Origin: Limonium bicolor
Lineage: Eukaryota; Streptophyta; Magnoliopsida; Caryophyllales; Plumbaginaceae
Assembly: GCA_023374045.1 (NCBI GenBank)
Contig: CM041782.1
Span: 183,414,925 to 183,478,924, forward strand
Length of the DNA stretch: 64,000 bases
Direction: 5' to 3'
Shown: positions 1-10,022 of the stretch, piece after piece
How the letters are laid out: every line of letters starts with the position of its first letter
How positions within the stretch are numbered: position 1 is the stretch's first letter
Translations under genes and position numbers: made by a program
Notes under the pieces: generated by a model
Database searches by the model: none
The model's input: only the letters and a program-made list of their open reading frames with translations
Told to the model about the DNA's origin: nothing

Positions 1-140
1 TGTGAGATAGGCCTGGTTAGCCATATGGGTGGCTAACGGCGTTGTATCACCCTCTGTTGTATTTAGAGTTCCGCTGTGAGATTATTGGTAATTGGGACAG
101 TTTAAGAAGTAATGACGAGATTAGCAGTTGGGGTGTTACA
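1..140 (+). mobile_element. 3' end of a LARD-type LTR (Element 0), cut by window start
   Basis: The last 140 bases of a long LTR, ending in GGGGTGTTACA like the other LARD LTRs here. It contains the conserved U5-side hairpin GTTAGCCA-TATGGG-TGGCTAAC at 16-37 and the TTCCGCTGTGAGAT block seen near all LTR ends. The five bases after it (141-145, GCTTG) are the right-hand target duplication; the uninterrupted sequence survives at 31884-31888 in the paralogous unit B. The rest of the element lies left of the window, so solo LTR versus full element cannot be decided. Confidence 0.8.
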
Positions 141-2281
141 GCTTGTCCTCAAGCATATAAAGAATAAATCTATCTCTATGGCCATAGTATCGAACCTCGG
201 GATCAAACAGATGCAAATAGGAAGTAAGTAGAGTGACAATCAAAAGAATAGTTCTGCTCTTGGTTGTAGGTTTTCGCAATCAGTGATAAAGAAATGATTT
301 TTAAAAGCATAGATAAGTTAGATTACAAAATCTGAATATAGATTATCTTGGAATCTTCCACCATTTCTTTCATTTAACCTTTGGATGACAAGGGGTGTGA
401 AGTAACGCCTTATTCAGCGATACCTTTCAACACCACGTACTCATGATCAAAAACAAAAATTCAACTATAATTAATAATTTTTTTCTTCGCATGCAAAAAC
501 ATTCTTCTTCAAGATGTATACAAAACAAACGAGTAATTGCGAATTTGTAGAGTTATTCCATAACCCAGACTTTTCTCTCTATCCTTGTAATGGTGTTGGG
601 CCAACTATCCCAGATCCCGAGACCTTAGGTAGATAGGTGTTAAGGCACCTCTAGGACTTAATAACCGGATAGACGAGGCCTGCTTTTGTTAGGAGAATTT
701 TTTATCAGCGGAGTACCTTGCCTTATCCTTTCATTCCAAAATTTTCACTTCATTTCCAAAATCCCAAGATACTAATGTAGTTTCCGCAATCAACTAATCC
801 ATCAAATTTTAGTGAAAGCAGATGCATTTGAATAAAACTATGTATACAAACAACCTAAAGCAGAAAGATTCTTGAGGCGGTCACCTAGCTTAACTTCAAA
901 ATTTATGCAAAAATTTTTACCCAAGAATTCAATATTTATAAGCACTCAGAGAAGTGATTCTCTCAATGCAAGAAGACAAATAAAAACAAGTGTGGTGTTT
1001 AAGCGCAAATGACATATTTTCATGGAAAGGTCTCTACTTCCTCACACTTAAGAGGAGCAATGTCCTCATTGTTCAAAAGTAATACCAAGAAAATACCTTT
1101 CAAAATATGCCAGACCCATGAAGAATTCATTCAGGACAATCATGGACTGATATAAAAATAAGCATTAAGCGTGATAGACTGAACACAAACATTTAAAAAT
1201 AAAGAAGCTGAAACTCCCCTGATAATGTAGATTGAGGAAGGTACCCTTCCTCACACTTAAGTTCGAACAATGGGGGTAGTAGCGTTTCTCTCACTTGCAT
1301 TCAAGCAAGTGTCCAGCCTTGGAGATCATCAAATACCCTGATTAAAATTTCACCTGCACACATTTACAACTACCAAAAATAAACGCTGAAAAGCGTTGCA
1401 TTAAAGCACAAACACCATTAAAATAAACCCATAAACAATAAAATCATATGATCCCCTCTTCATTTGATAGCACACCCTCCTTCCTTTGAATATTTTTTTT
1501 TATAATAATATATATAGGAATAATATGAAAGACAAAACATAAAACAAAAAATAGTAGGATAATAAAATTTAACCACTGGGTTGCCTCCCAGTAAGCTGCC
1601 AGTATTTTTTTGTCTTTGGCTAGACTCCCGCTTCTTTATCCTGGATCAAAAATAAAAGTAGACAACAACTTTGCCAGGAAAACGAAGTTAGCAGTAATTA
1701 AAAACAAACCACCTGGATGTAAACAAAACGTCATCTCGGCAAATAAAATAGGAAAATGAATACTCCACAAAACCTGGTGTTTGAGGGGATACTGCCGATA
1801 ACGGAGTTCTAATAGAAGACCAGGTGGTGATGACTTTTCTTCCTCAAATTGGAGGATGTATACATCCTCCTGTTGTTGTTGAGGCTTATGGAGGCATGGT
1901 GGAAGTTGATGAGAGACTGGTGGTAGCGGTGTTCCTTCCTCAGATTCGAGAATGTAAATTTCCTCTTCTGGTTGATGAGGCTCAATAGGATAATCCTCTT
2001 CTAGCTTGCGGACTGGCTCAGAAAAAATATCTTCAAATTTTAATTGCTCCTTTTGTGCGGGGTTTGGAGATGGAGGAGAATTGTAACTTTCAGACATTTG
2101 CTCCAACTCGGCGTCGGAGAAAAATGTCCTGATAAGTTTCTATATCTCCTCATCAAAACTTGTAGCTTCAAGAATATCTGGCTCGAATCGATCTTCGCTC
2201 CTTGGAGTCACCACTAGAATCTCTTCTAGCGGCTTGGTTTGACTCGGGAGAAATTCGTCTGGCCCTTGTGTAGATTGCTGT
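141..2281 (-). mobile_element. Athila/Tat-like unit A, distal internal region
   Basis: Minus-strand internal region of a small non-autonomous element, collinear with unit B (31884-34023). Read on the minus strand it runs from the C-terminal half of the acidic ORF (2281 to 1636) through about 1.5 kb with no reading frame. It includes two polypurine-tract-like blocks, CTTCCTCACACTTAAG on the plus strand, at 1037-1052 and about 1246-1261. Both ends are cut by LARD insertions: Element 0 at 140/141 and Element 1 at 2281/2282. The remainder of unit A resumes at 29500. No gag-pol domain is visible. Confidence 0.75.
1636..2281 (-). pseudogene. C-terminal part of the unit A acidic ORF, broken
   Basis: This segment continues the frame opened at 29713 and was separated from it by insertion of Element 1 at 2281/2282. 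The visible protein is rich in Glu, Pro and Gln, with repeated acidic blocks such as EEEIYILESEEG and EEDVYILQFEEEK, and has no recognisable enzymatic motif. A nonsense codon (TAG at 2140-2142, minus strand) stands where unit B has a lysine codon. The C-terminal tail differs from unit B after a small indel. Its position, first frame downstream of the PBS, is where gag would sit, but I cannot call it Gag by sequence. Confidence 0.6.
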
Positions 2282-2899
2282 TGAAATACCCCAAACCTGA
2301 GTATGCTAAGTAAACATCATATTATGATGTAATAAGGCTAGAATATGCCTTAGAAAGATTGGTAGACAATTTAAACCAAGGAAAACACAAGAAAGTGCCT
2401 TAAGGGCAATTAGGGCAAAAACGTGCTCTAAGCTTGGAGTGACTTTGATTAGCACCCAAATACCATTATAAGACCTTAGTAATATTCTAATGGTCATTTT
2501 AAATCAATTAGCAAAGAAAACCAAGCTTGAAAACAAGTTAAAACACAAAATGTGCTTTAAGAAGTCTTAAAGCACATTTTTGAGAAATTGTCTTAGAATT
2601 GAGTTTTGAGTGGCTAAATGTCCATCATTACTCTTTAATCAACATGTGTACTAATTAGTATCACATTAGGAAGTCTAAATCAATGGGAAATCAAAAATTT
2701 CAGAAATATGTGCACTGATTAGTGTAGTGCCAAATAGTGCCCAAATTAAGCTTAAGTCAACATAAGTCAATGAGATGGTCAACTAAGACCATAAATATCT
2801 CCAATTACAAGAGGGGGGGCGGTTTTTGATGTGAGGAGTCATCACATGACTAAGCAAATAAAGGAAAAGAAGAGTAAAAGAGAGAATAGTACTATTTGC

Positions 2900-2909
2900 T
2901 TTATAAAAG
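2900..2909 (+). promoter_or_regulatory. TATA box in Element 1 5' LTR
   Basis: TTTATAAAAG lies about 310 bp upstream of the first candidate splice donor and is followed by a pyrimidine-rich leader (CCTACCTCTCTCCTTC), as in plant core promoters. It lies in a near-palindrome (ATTTGCTTT then AAAGCAAAAT). The same sequence is in the 3' LTR at 25463-25472. In Element 4 of the same family the core reads TTTATTAAAG (minus strand, about 40933-40942) and looks weaker. The transcription start would be near 2930-2940; this is inferred. Confidence 0.6.
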
Positions 2910-3215
2910 CAAAATACCTTATATTAGCCTACCTCTCTCCTTCTTCTTCTCTTCTTCTTCCACGGTTCTCTTCTTCTTTTCCTCTGTTCCAAACCGTCCC
3001 AAGCAGCCTCCATGGTTGCCTCATCTTCAAATGTTCATAACTTACTCATTTTAGCTCCAAATCAAAAACTAAACACATATATCTCTTAGTTAGCTCAAGC
3101 TCTAGCTTTCTATCTTTACAAAATTGGAAAAGCTTCATTTTGGAGCCATGGGAAATCTCCATTGATGTGGGAAAATCAAGTTTGAAGAGCTCATTAGCTT
3201 CTTCATTCTCTTAAG

Positions 3216-3808
3216 GTAAAGAAAATGTAAGAAAAACCAAGTTTCCATCATCTTCCTTATATGGCCGAAAATTCCTTCTCATGGGGACTTGTTTTTATGC
3301 CTTGTTCTAGCTTGATTTATTCACCAAGGACTAGTGGAGGTCCTATTTCATTCAATGCCAAAGTCTATCTTGAGACTTCAAAGGTAATCATCCACTTTTA
3401 TGCCTTAGAACACATTTCTAACCTAGGTTTTCATTCCTTGAGGTTAGTGTATTGTTTAGTGCTCATATGAGTCATTGAATATTGATTAGAACATTGGCAA
3501 GGGAAGTTTAAGTGGTGGCCGATATTCATCCAAGAAGAAGGTCTAAGGAGGAAGTTAAGATAAGCTTGAGAAAACAAGGTAAAATGCTTACCTAATGGTG
3601 GTTTAAGTTTAAAGGAATGAGTTTTAGATAAGTACCAATGTGGCTTAGAGCTTACATTGTGTATTGGGTTATATAACCTAAGAAAAAGAACTTAAACAAG
3701 CTTATGAACTTGTGATTAAGGAGCTAATGAGAATGAGTTAGTAATATAAGTTTAAGGTGGATTTTAAGAACATTATAACTACTATGAAATTGATGGGTGT
3801 ATTTGCAG
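3216..3808 (+). other. Candidate LTR leader intron, Element 1 5' LTR
   Basis: Donor CTTAAG|GTAAAG at 3216 and acceptor TATTTGCAG|GT ending at 3808. Two further donors lie between them: TTCAAAG|GTAATC at 3384 and AACAAG|GTAAAA at 3579. All three donors and the single acceptor recur in order in families 1, 2, 3 and 6, although the surrounding sequence differs. The 3' LTR copy runs 25785-26377 with inner donors at 25953 and 26148. Exon 2 would begin just before the GAAATTCAGTGTTTAAG box. Splicing is inferred from the sites alone. Confidence 0.5.
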
Positions 3809-5016
3809 GTTAAAAGCTTTTATACGTGGGAAATTCAGTGTTTAAGTTTAAGTCATTTAAGGGCCTAAGAGCCATGTCATTTAAGAGCCTTAGTGCTATG
3901 CAATTTAAGATTATTGCAATATATTGAGTATGATGTGAATAAGTTGATTTGGGTGAGAAAATAAGATGAGAAAGGACTTGGTGTGTGTGAGATTATTGTG
4001 TGAGAAAAACAATGCATTTGGGCATGAGAATATACTAGGGGAGCTATGGCGAAATTTGAGTAGAAAATAAGTGTTTAGGTGATGGTGGTGAATTAATATG
4101 ACCTAGGATTTACTAGGAGTCATTATGAAGAATTTGAGTGGAAATGAGTTAACTAAGGAGTTCTTGAGAATGAGAATGACCTAGAATGGTCTATGAGGAA
4201 GTTAGAGTTTAGATGGGTGTATTGAACACACCAAAGTCATGGTATGAGGAGTGGTAAGACTTGTGCAAGAATCTGGATGGAAAGGTGTATAATGCTTTAA
4301 GGTGATTTAGGTATGAACTAGAGAGTAAAACAATGAGAGTTTTGAGAACCTTGTGTAAGGGTGATGATGCTAGTAGTGGACTAATGAGGTTTAGTTTAGA
4401 TGTTAATGAGTGGACTTAGGTGATGGAAGGGAAAGGTGTGGGAGAATGTTGTCAAATGTCAAGGAAAATGTCTGGGAATGTAAAAGAGAGTATGATCATG
4501 AGAATGGTGAATAAGATGCATAAAAGAGGTGGAAATGTCTAAGGAGGGTGTTACATGGTCAGGGTAAATGAAGAACCATGTTAAGGTGTTAAGGTAATGG
4601 AAAACAATGTATAAGTAAGCTCAAGAGTTTAGGAGTGTTGAGTAACAAATGAAAAGAAGAGAAGTTATGCATGGACATGCAAGATGACCTTGGAGGGATT
4701 GAGCAAAGCAAAGATGTAATGTAGTGATGTTAAGGAGGAGCTATATGGGTAGGAAAGAAACACTTTGGTTAGTCGAAGTTTTAGATAAAATGTACAAGTT
4801 GGAAATGTAAGGAAGCATATGACAAGTGTTAGGAATGTTTGTAAGAATTTAGTAAATGTTTGAGAAGATCTTTGGAAGTTGTTTTCGAGAGTTTGGTGGA
4901 AGTTATAAGGTGAGTTTAAGTGCCTAAATGATGTTAGAAGACATTATGAGGGTTTAGGAGAAGTTTGGTGAATATTGGTTAAGTGTTTGAAGGCTTAGAA
5001 AATGAGTGTTTTGCCT

Positions 5017-5280
5017 TGTCCGAACATCCGTCCGGACATGGACGTTCGGACAGGCCCTGTTGCGTGAAAATTTTCAGAGTCTCGACTTGTGTCCGACCTT
5101 GGGAAGTCCGGACACAAGTTCGGACGTGCCTGCTTCTACTTAGGATTTTCCTCGACCCATGTCCGAACTTCCGAAGTCCGGACACATGTTCGGACATGCG
5201 TCTGTTTTCAGTTTTGAGTCTCGACTTGCGTCCGAACTTGGGAAGTCCGGACACAAGTTCGGACATGCCACTGTTTTGGC
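5017..5280 (+). repeat. Snap-back hairpin array in Element 1 LTR
   Basis: Four imperfect units of roughly 60-65 bp, each a long inverted repeat. For example, GTCCGAACTTG pairs with CAAGTTCGGAC over 11 bp around a loop containing AAGTCCGGA, and ATGTCCGAAC pairs with GTTCGGACAT over 10 bp. Spacers contain TCTGTTTTCAG or TCTCGACTTG. The 3' LTR copy is at 27573-27836. Arrays with the same layout but different sequence sit at a similar LTR position in the other families. The overlapping 108- and 129-codon open frames on both strands result from the repeat and are not genes. Confidence 0.85.
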
Positions 5281-6110
5281 CAAAAACCTTGTTTAAGGAT
5301 GGGAAATGATGAGGATAATTAGGTATTGATGTTATAAGGTTGTTTAAGACATGTTTGGTGGGTAACAATGATAATTAAGTGGATGAATAAGTATAAGTGA
5401 TGAGGAGAAGCGATTCACTTAAGATTAAGTTTGTAAGATTAGGTTGTAAGACTTAAGAAGTGTTAGGTTGGGATCATTAAGAGTTAAGTAAGGTAAGTAA
5501 TTTAAGTAAGTTGAATTAAGTTATGTGATTAACAACCTAAAACTGAATGAATGTTTTAGGACTTGGGAATTTGGACTCCGGAAGAGAGTAAGCAACCGAA
5601 CAACCAACGGTGAACGGTACAGTTCTCTTGTGACCTGCTTGCTAACGAGGTGTCCCTCGGCTTGTGTGCTATTTGTTTTTATGTGCTCACTAAACAAGAT
5701 AAAGCATGCAACCGGAATATATTATATCTATTGTATTGTTGTGTGATGTATGAAAACTAACACAACATACCGTGAGAACTTACTAACCAATGTTTAGTAA
5801 GGAATTGAGTGAGACTGAGGAACGCCCCTAATAAGGGACGATATGAACCGAAAGAGGTTAACCAACAAACAGGGTCTTGAGATTACTACTAACTGGAACT
5901 TGAGTGAGGAAACCCGGGACCGATCTCCGGTCATGCATGCTAAGGAAAGGGGGTCGTTATCTATAGCAGATTCGACCTCCGATTAAGGACTTGTCTTCGG
6001 ACTTGTAGCCTAGGGCCGGTTGCCGGCTCAGCTGCGCTGGACTCCCGTCCAGAGTAGGTGGCATTAAGATGGTGCGGTGGGATCACCTAAATCCCAGGTT
6101 CGAATTAAGC

Positions 6111-6345
6111 TACAACCATTCCCTTCCAGAAACGGTTTGTATATTGAGATTAAGTTAAGATTAAGATTAAGGTAAGATTAAGATAAGTTGCAACCATTCC
6201 TTTTTAAAGGATGGTTTGTATTGTTAAGTTCAAGAGTAAGGTAAGGTTAAGATAAGTTGCAACCATTCCTTTTAAAGGATGGTTTGTATTATTAAGATTA
6301 GGATAAGCTACATCCACTCCTTATTAAAGGGTGGTTGTTTCTAAG
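6111..6345 (+). repeat. ACCATTCC hairpin tandem repeats, Element 1 LTR
   Basis: Four units of about 45-55 bp, each with a short inverted repeat (for example AACCATTCC, then a T/A-rich loop, then GGATGGTT) separated by AAGATTAAGATAAG-type spacers. Arms change together between units (AACCATTCC with GGATGGTT; ATCCACTCC with GGGTGGTT). Copies are at 28664-28900 in the 3' LTR. In Element 4 the array is longer (about 37475-37760 and 46010-46300, minus strand). This is a second hairpin array, distinct from the GC-rich one. Confidence 0.75.
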
Positions 6346-6601
6346 ATTAAGATAAGGCTAAGATTGAGGTGAGATAAGGATGGACTAAGATTAAGGGGGA
6401 ACATTACCTAAGGAGTTAAATAATTAACTCTCTAATTGAGGGAACGTATTTAAGTCGTTCATTGTGTGTGAACTTTGATTGTTCATATCTGAGTTGTTGT
6501 TTACTGCACTTACCATTATATTGTGCATCTAATCAACCTCCATGCTATCGACAATTAGTCGTCGTAGCCACGTTAGCTTGGGGGCCATGAGGGGATCGTA
6601 C

Positions 6602-6646
6602 CAGCATTCGTGCTGACCCCCTTTGGGGGCTGTTTTTACTACACAG
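6602..6646 (+). promoter_or_regulatory. Double hairpin plus acceptor-like site, Element 1 LTR
   Basis: CAGCA-TTCG-TGCTG is followed after one base by CCCCC-TTT-GGGGG, then a T-rich tract and ACACAG|GT (AG ends at 6646). The same order occurs in Element 1 3' LTR (29158-29202), Element 2 (12383-12427 and 21301-21345), Element 4 (37163-37209 and 45712-45751, minus), Element 3 (34401-34455, minus) and Element 5b (58126-58169, minus). Loops and some stem bases change while pairing stays. It may be a second splice acceptor or a processing element near the LTR 3' end; function is inferred. Confidence 0.55.
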
Positions 6647-6949
6647 GTGTACATCAGGAGGCAGCCGTCGCAAGAGTAAGAAGAGGATACAAGTGTTAAG
6701 GATTAAGTGTGACCTACGAGTTGTGCATGTACACTCGTATGACAATTGAGTTAGTAAGATGTATTGGTTGTGAGAGGATTGCAAGAAGGATATGTAAATG
6801 GTTAAGGTTGTTGGACTAATGTTCGGTATATTCTGTAGTCAGACCGTGGCAAGGTCCTGGATTGTAAAGAATTCCGCTGTGACATGTTTATATAATATAC
6901 TGTTAAGTTGCGAGACCACATCTGGATTGAGTTGGGGTGTTACAAAAAG

Positions 6950-6961
6950 TGGTATCAGAGC
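6950..6961 (+). other. Primer-binding site, initiator tRNA-Met, Element 1
   Basis: TGGTATCAGAGC begins five bases after the LTR end. It is complementary to the 3' end of plant initiator tRNA-Met, the usual primer for plant chromoviruses and many LARDs. The site runs directly into an inverted repeat at 6955-6976 (TCAGAGCGTA, then GT, then its exact complement), so seven bases of the PBS would lie in one arm of an RNA hairpin. Confidence 0.9.
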
Positions 6962-7148
6962 GTAGTTACGCTCTGAAGACAAGGAATTACCGAACTTAGG
7001 TGAATACTGAGGTTGAGTTTGAGTTATGGGTTAAGGGTTGAGTGATAGAGTGAGAGGTGCGTTAGTTAGGACTTCCCGGTATTTACCGGATATCCATAGT
7101 ACCTAGACCCGCCCTCCACATCCCTAACCCTGAATACGTGGAACAAAT

Positions 7149-7195
7149 GCCAGAGAGAAGAAAGCCTTCTCTTACTCGGGGAAACCCGATCTGGC
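7149..7195 (+). other. Three-way-junction RNA candidate, Element 1 leader
   Basis: The closing helix GCCAG/CTGGC encloses hairpin AGAGAAG-AAAGC-CTTCTCT and hairpin TCGGG-GAAA-CCCGA, the latter with a GNRA tetraloop. Homologues: 12986-13032 (Element 2, loop AATA, closing helix reduced), 62448-62494 (Element 6, loop AATA) and 45195-45241 (Element 4, minus, loop GAAA). It lies about 200 nt after the PBS, where retroelement packaging or dimerisation signals commonly sit. The fold was found by eye. Confidence 0.5.
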
Positions 7196-10022
7196 AGTTA
7201 GCTAACAGTAAGCAATACGAGAAACAATTTGTTGTACAACAGTTATGGAGAACTTGGAGGTTTTTTTTTAATGGAGCGCAATAGTGGAACAGGCGCTACC
7301 TATGGAATTCTATCAATAAGGGAACGGTAATTACCGGCAACATGGGTCGACATGCTACGCAGTCGAAATAACCCGCAATACCAATGATAAGGAAAGCACT
7401 ACGGGTGCAATAGAAAGGAAAAAGGAAGCGACATGAGTACCGGACAGTGGACCGAAGGAGCATAACAGCAGGATAATACCAAGCATGAGGATTGAGATTA
7501 CTGGAAAGTCCAGTTAGAAACGGGAACTCCAAACCCCATATAATGAGAAAGGTTACAAACCTGGCCGACACAACGCGAACAACGGTGGAAACACATGCAA
7601 ATTGTATACCGAAATAAGACTACGATGTAGTGCTTAGAGGAGAGTCATTACTGAGTAACCACAACAAAATGTGTGGAGACAAGAGCGAGGATTAAGACAT
7701 AAGAAAATATTAAGGGATTCCCTCAGAAAGAGGAACACCCTAATAAATGACAGTACTGTCAAACTACAAGGAAACTGCCGGATGGTCGGTTATCCAAAAT
7801 AAGAGATTATTGAAGGAGTCCCGAGGACTACCAATTACATGGAAATTAGAAGGGAGTATCACTACCGATGTACCTTGTACCAATAACCCATCCTGCATGG
7901 CGCACTTGCCATAGCAAGTGCTACCACGGTTAAGCCACGCGAAAAGCCATCAAGGCGAAATAAGAGAACGCTACAGTTGTAGTATATATTAATACCTGAT
8001 TGTAAATCTATAAGAACAGGAAAAAAAAAAGACCTTGGAAAGGCCCGACGGCCTGACCATGATGAGATGAGGTGACACACCAGTCAGCCGGGAGCGGAAC
8101 TCAGACAAAGTACTAAACCATATAAATATTTGCAACGGTATAACCCACTACAACGAAAACGGGATAAGACTCCCAGAATGACCACTAAGGATACCAATAA
8201 CAACATTCTACAATGAAGATGTTGGAAAACCCAGAAAATAAGGGTAAAAGAAATGAACATAAGCTATAACCTACTAAGGATTAAAAATGTATAATCCCGA
8301 CAGAGGGAAGCTCAGCGGACTACCCACACAGAGCGGGTATAGTCGAGCCAAATAACTGATGAATGACAGCTGATACTGTTTATTTAACTCATTAACACCC
8401 AAGTATGATTGATCATCAACGGGTGGCATAGTCAACGGAAGTTGAATGAAGCGTTGAGATGGAAGTATAAGATGACTGGATGATATCCAACTTGGACACT
8501 TTAAGGCAAACGCCTAATACGAACTTGTCTTTATATGCTAAAAGACAGAGGTTTAATAAAATGACAGTATTGTCAAAGACATTAAGTAACCTCAGATCAC
8601 CTGAACAACTTCCCTAGTAGGAAGCAGGATGCAGCAACTTATCATGAAATCCGATACTACATTTAGTATGTAACCTAACGGTGGATAGTGCTCAAAGAAC
8701 CAAAATCTTATAGGGATGACCTGCAAATGAGTAAGAGTACAAATAATGAACTGAGACATTAAGCATTAAGAGCCTACGAGCCAAGGATGTTAACCACATC
8801 AGAGCCCGAGGCGCAGTAAGTTATAAGAGAGCTTGTTTAAGCCACGAAGGGACTACAATTTGTAGATATGAACGGTTACCAAACCTATAACTTAGATTGG
8901 GAAGAACATTACCAAGAAAGGGTACCAATGAGGATATTGAAATACCCCAAACCTTAATATGTTAATTAACTATGTAATTATAATTTTCTAAGGCTAATTA
9001 AGTCCTTAAGACCATTAGTGAAGAAACAAAAACTAAAAAGAAAAATAAAACGCATAAATGTCACAAAACGTAAAAGTGTGTGTTAAATGATTATAGTGAG
9101 TATGTAACCTTAACTGAGGTCCAAAAAGGATTCCTAGGACTTATTTAGTCATTAGGAACATGTGGGGAAAATTCCCGAAGTAAACGGACCCAAATAGTGG
9201 AGGTAAAAGCACAAACGAGGCTTAAACACGTTTTTCGAGGAAACCGAAAAACGTGACTTAAAACAGTTAAAATGGACTTGTATAAATTATAGTTGATTTT
9301 ATAACTATAATTATACACTAATTTAAAGTCTAAGAATTTTTAGAAACAAAAAAAAATATTCCGGAAACCGGACCCGGACTGTTAAAACTGACAGTTCGGG
9401 AATTAACGGGTGTTATCTGCTAATGACCAAGTGCCTCTCTCACATTGTAAAAAAAATTCAAATCTGGTCCCCCTCTCTTGTATCCCACGTGAGAGTCCCT
9501 CTCACTCACACATCTCATTCTACTTTACTCATAAAAATACAAAAAACAACAAAAAGTAAAAAGTGCTACTTACTTTATTTCCTCTCTCTCTCACACACTC
9601 TCTTTCCTCTATGCTTGTGTGGGTTACGAATTCTTCACTTCCCAGCCCCCTCTCTTGCTGTGTATATGGACTAAAAACAAAAGTAATAAAAACACAAAAC
9701 ATTACTTACTCTCTCTCACATTTCTCTCTCTCCCATTCTCTTCTTCTCACGATTTTTTTTCCCCCCAAGCTCTCTTTCTCTGCTCCTTCTCCTACAATGG
9801 CGATTTCTTGAGCCACAAAGAGCCTCATCTTGCTCCTTCTTGTTCTACCCTCAAACCAACTCCAAATCAAAATATTTTTAAACCAAAATACTCCTCTCAT
9901 CTTGGGGATTATTTTCCACCTTTTAAAATCTCAAAACTCCATACTTCATTTCCATGGGTGTACCACATCTTGAAGAGAAAACCTCATGATCTTGAAGCCA
10001 ATCAACTCCTTGATGGCCTAAG

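Larger units (their letters stand above)
2282..6944 (+). repeat. 5' LTR of Element 1
   Basis: Begins TGAAATACCCCAAACC, ends GGGGTGTTACA, and is 4,663 bp long. It is nearly identical to 24843-29499, differing mainly by isolated substitutions and small indels, so insertion was fairly recent. In order it holds a TATA-like promoter (2900-2909), a candidate leader intron (3216-3808), the box GAAATTCAGTGTTTAAG just after the acceptor, a long purine-rich unstructured stretch (about 3850-4980), a snap-back hairpin array (5017-5280), the ACCATTCC hairpin repeats (6111-6345), the double hairpin (6602-6629) and the U5 end. Short open frames in it are chance frames. Confidence 0.93.
6945..8937 (+). mobile_element. 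Element 1 internal region, left part (no coding frame)
   Basis: Sequence between the PBS and the insertion site of Element 2 (TSD GATAT at 8933-8937). All frames are broken by stops. Shared with Elements 2, 4 and 6 are short blocks able to form hairpins: CCGGT-ATTT-ACCGG (7076-7089), a three-way-junction candidate (7149-7195), TCGAC...GTCGA (7347-7366) and GCACTTGC-CATA-GCAAGTGC (7902-7921). The remaining 7970-8930 stretch shows nothing recognisable beyond homology to Element 4. No Gag, protease, RT or integrase motif was seen. Confidence 0.8.

Noticed and set aside
4979..5368. Overlapping open frames of 108 and 129 codons on both strands (and copies at 27535-27924)
   Set aside because: They follow the snap-back repeat array, are mirrored on both strands and exist only because the repeat unit lacks stops. 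No start context or family similarity.
6050..6110. tRNA-like B-box word GGTTCGAATT in Element 1 LTR
   Set aside because: No cloverleaf, A-box or acceptor stem around it; a chance match in a GC-richer patch.
6617..6640. GC hairpin followed by T-run resembling an intrinsic terminator
   Set aside because: Bacterial-type termination does not apply in a plant nuclear context. Described instead as part of the double-hairpin block.
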